A program made the position numbers and the translations under genes. 64,000 nt of DNA from Helicovermis profundi (lineage in GTDB: Bacteria > Bacillota > Clostridia > Peptostreptococcales > Acidaminobacteraceae): the NCBI RefSeq assembly GCF_033097505.1, contig NZ_AP028654.1:2924001-2988000 (forward strand), read 5' to 3'. Numbering within the stretch: the stretch's first letter is position 1; each line of letters starts with the position of its first letter. The notes under the pieces were generated by a model. The model did no database searches. It had not been told where the DNA came from and saw nothing but the letters and a program-made list of their open reading frames with translations. Of the stretch, positions 61,621-64,000 are shown piece after piece.

Positions 61621-64000
61621 TTTCTTTCTCTTCTTTATTTTTCAATTCTTCTAGCATTGATTCTTTAACCTTACTAGTCAAACTATCCCTATAAACTTCC
61701 CAAATAAGTTTTTCAGTATTAATTAAAAGAATATTTGAATCATATTTATCTTGAATTTTATTTGCAATAACTGAAAAGTCTTTCTTAATAGAATTGATTT
61801 TAATATCACTCGAAATTTTCGACTCTCTATCAATAATTACATCAATATTTTCAATTAATTCATTAAATTCTTTTAATAAAATAAATCCATCACCTAAAAG
61901 TTTACTTTTAATGCCTTCAACATTTTCAGTTATGGAATTAGAAGATGAATAGTTTATTATTTCACTTAATTTATTAACATTAATATTTCTCGCATCAACT
62001 CTAATACCCATTTTACTTATTATTTTAGAAGCCATTTTCAAATTCTCCATTTTTCTATCAAAACTAACGGTGTTAATTCCGACGTTAGATTTATTAATAG
62101 ACCTTAATATTGATCTAATTTCAGGTATTATGTAATCATAAAGCTTGGATTTATCATACTCATACATTTCACCATAATTTTCTTTAAAATTCCCCTCTAT
62201 ATCTTCAATTTTTTCTAAATATTCAACTGTATCTTCAATTTTATCTAAGTATTCAATTAAATCTTCATTATTTTCTAAATATTCAATTAAATCTTCATTA
62301 TTTGTAACAATTTCATATAAATGTTCAACTTTTCTTAAGTACTTACTTATCTCTTCAACTTTTCTTGAAATTTCAGATTCGTTTCCATTCTCTCTCGAAA
62401 TTTTAATTTTCTCACTAAAATTTCTTAATCTATCATTTACTTCATTTAAACTACTAACAGATAATATTTCAAATATTATCTCATAATTTCTAAGTTTTTT
62501 CTTAAAATATATCGTTTTAAATTTATCATAAATATCATTTAACAACACTATCTGTTGTTCTTCAATCGTTGGAATTATTAATTCACTAATATAATATGAT
62601 TCAATTTGACCTTGAATATACTTTACTAACATAGTTCTACTTCCCTTAACATATTCATTACTGATTGAAATTTTAATTTCTTCATTTTCCATAATTTCCA
62701 TAATTTCCATAATTTCTTTATTCTCTATAGTCAAATCCTTAAAATAACTATATTCATCTTCTTCAATTTCTTCAATTTTTTCACTTAATTTAATTAAGCC
62801 TTCATCATTTTTAAGATTGTCATATCTCGGATTCTCGATAATATTATTATACACATATTTTTCAAAATCTTCTTTTAATAAATCTGAATCCACTCTGACT
62901 TTCCAAATTCTTTTTATTACTCTAGTTAAACTACCATTCTCATAAATGTTTTTTTTATATCCAGAAATTTTTTCAAAATATATATTTAATTTATCTAATA
63001 GTTCTATATTCTTTTTATACTTATAAAATAATTCATATAATTTTTCGGTTTCAATATTTCCTATATCTTCTTCAATATCAATATCAATATCCATTGAATT
63101 TTTATTGTTCTTTATAAATTCTTTTATTTCTCCAATTTTTATTTCTTCTTTTCTTCTATTTTCATCTTCATATTCTTCTTGAAATAAAAATCTGTTTTTA
63201 TATCTAAAATAAAATAGTTTCATCGCTTCTTCTTCAATTTCCTTAGGCATTTCTATTCTATTCTTATCACTACTTTTAGATTTATTTATTAAATCTTGAA
63301 GAATTTTAGAATCATAATCAATGCCTTCGTATTTACTAATTATTTCTTGTAGCTTTTCATTACTATTTGAAGAATTATATAAATCTTTCCAAACATCATC
63401 ATTAATGTCTTCAAATTCTTTAAGTTCTTTTTTTAAAATCGATTTGTAGCTATTATTATTTAACATTTGATATTGATATTTTATACCAGTAATACTTTTT
63501 ATTTTTTCGTATATAGTAAATAAAGTTAATTTATTTCCAATACGTGGATACAAATTTCCAGTATACTCATCAGAAAATAAATTATCTAGTAATTTTGACA
63601 ACATTACATTATTTGAATCTGATTTAGTTATTACTTCAAAAAAATATCCTAATTTTAGAACCATAATATAAAACTTAAGTTCATTTTCATCTTGTAATTT
63701 AGTTGGTTCACTTTTAATCGCTGAATTTATTGCAAGATAATTCACAAAACAAGTTATTTCATTCTCATTTTCGCCTCTTTTTACATTGATAAATGCTCTT
63801 ATTTCTTCACTTCTAGGCTCTAAAATTCTATTAGTTTCTATAATAATATCTAGCATTTTATTTAGTTTCTCAAGATTATTAATCGATTCCATATCTTTTA
63901 CTAAAAAATTATAAATATTCATTAAACCTCTTGGTCTTGAGTCAAAAATATCCGCTATCACATTTAGAATTTTTTCGTTTTTTTGTTCATCGCTACTATC
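61613..64000 (-). CDS. rdrA: RADAR RdrA-like protein, 5' end cut by window edge
   Basis: The frame is open from the right edge to the stop at 61613, about 795 residues. A GTG at 63961 could be read as a start but has no ribosome binding site, and coding continues upstream of it. At the N-terminal end visible here, IADIFDSRPRGLMNIYNFLV looks like the lid or sensor-2 part of an AAA+ ATPase, so the P-loop would be beyond the edge. The rest is helical and very charged, with in-frame repeats (DLIEYLENNEDLIEYLDKIE; EIMEIMEIMENEE). Identification as RdrA rests on its place and overlap with rdrB. Confidence 0.65.
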   Translation of the reverse strand, partial: DSSDEQKNEKILNVIADIFDSRPRGLMNIYNFLVKDMESINNLEKLNKMLDIIIETNRILEPRSEEIRAFINVKRGENENEITCFVNYLAINSAIKSEPTKLQDENELKFYIMVLKLGYFFEVITKSDSNNVMLSKLLDNLFSDEYTGNLYPRIGNKLTLFTIYEKIKSITGIKYQYQMLNNNSYKSILKKELKEFEDINDDVWKDLYNSSNSNEKLQEIISKYEGIDYDSKILQDLINKSKSSDKNRIEMPKEIEEEAMKLFYFRYKNRFLFQEEYEDENRRKEEIKIGEIKEFIKNNKNSMDIDIDIEEDIGNIETEKLYELFYKYKKNIELLDKLNIYFEKISGYKKNIYENGSLTRVIKRIWKVRVDSDLLKEDFEKYVYNNIIENPRYDNLKNDEGLIKLSEKIEEIEEDEYSYFKDLTIENKEIMEIMEIMENEEIKISISNEYVKGSRTMLVKYIQGQIESYYISELIIPTIEEQQIVLLNDIYDKFKTIYFKKKLRNYEIIFEILSVSSLNEVNDRLRNFSEKIKISRENGNESEISRKVEEISKYLRKVEHLYEIVTNNEDLIEYLENNEDLIEYLDKIEDTVEYLEKIEDIEGNFKENYGEMYEYDKSKLYDYIIPEIRSILRSINKSNVGINTVSFDRKMENLKMASKIISKMGIRVDARNINVNKLSEIINYSSSNSITENVEGIKSKLLGDGFILLKEFNELIENIDVIIDRESKISSDIKINSIKKDFSVIANKIQDKYDSNILLINTEKLIWEVYRDSLTSKVKESMLEELKNKEEKENE

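Overview
The window is AT-rich, with strong GGAGG-type ribosome binding sites, sigma-A-like promoters, S-layer homology (SLH) proteins, an OmpR-type two-component system and clostridial-type mobile elements. This points to a low-GC anaerobic Firmicute, probably class Clostridia (Peptostreptococcales/Tissierellales-like). The species cannot be named from the sequence. Almost every gene is on the minus strand, so operons read from right to left. No rRNA, tRNA or CRISPR array was seen.

Layout from left to right: (1) 0-6 kb: a truncated SLH protein gene, an IS1634-family element with a perfect 103-bp target duplication, a small multidrug export protein and an alanine/glycine:Na+ symporter. (2) 6-17 kb: an envelope export locus made of hlyD, two ABC-2 permeases and a MarR regulator, with a promoter and palindromic operators, followed by a Big2/SLH surface protein and two TolC-like proteins. 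Two terminator-like repeats expanded in tandem lie at 6.2-6.7 and 16.6-17.1 kb. (3) 17-22 kb: a nucleotidyltransferase pair, a YaiI/YqxD protein, an EF-hand protein, a two-component system and a zinc-ribbon/HTH protein. (4) 22-30.5 kb: a complete Wadjet anti-plasmid system followed by an MNT/HEPN (type VII) toxin-antitoxin pair. (5) 30.8-36.9 kb: secreted or surface proteins of unknown function, VanZ and an SLH protein.

(6) 36.9-58.9 kb: a 22-kb accessory block bounded by a 141-bp direct repeat. It holds about ten copies of one imperfect palindrome (about 125 bp, usually as part of a 230-270-bp composite), all in the same orientation, most lying at the 3' end of a gene or operon. The genes are largely toxin-antitoxin and defence modules (RelE/Phd, MazEF, HigBA, a broken MqsR/Panacea pair, a truncated Abi gene, a DUF4143 ATPase, SEC-C proteins), together with a comM-dprA-RAYT operon. 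The layout recalls an integron cassette array, but no integron integrase is present and the canonical attC core is not seen. The only HUH transposase in the block, the RAYT, is the best candidate for moving the palindromes. (7) 59-64 kb: a RADAR-type defence pair, with an adenosine-deaminase-like RdrB and a 5'-truncated RdrA running off the right edge.

Taken together, the right two thirds form a defence island. Wadjet targets plasmids, RADAR targets phage, and several toxin-antitoxin modules lie between palindromic repeats. The wreckage is legible. A three-gene TniA/TniB-type transposon with a 6-bp target duplication and an IS1182-family element with a 9-bp duplication have split the two halves of a single toxin-antitoxin operon, and both reading frames can be rejoined exactly.
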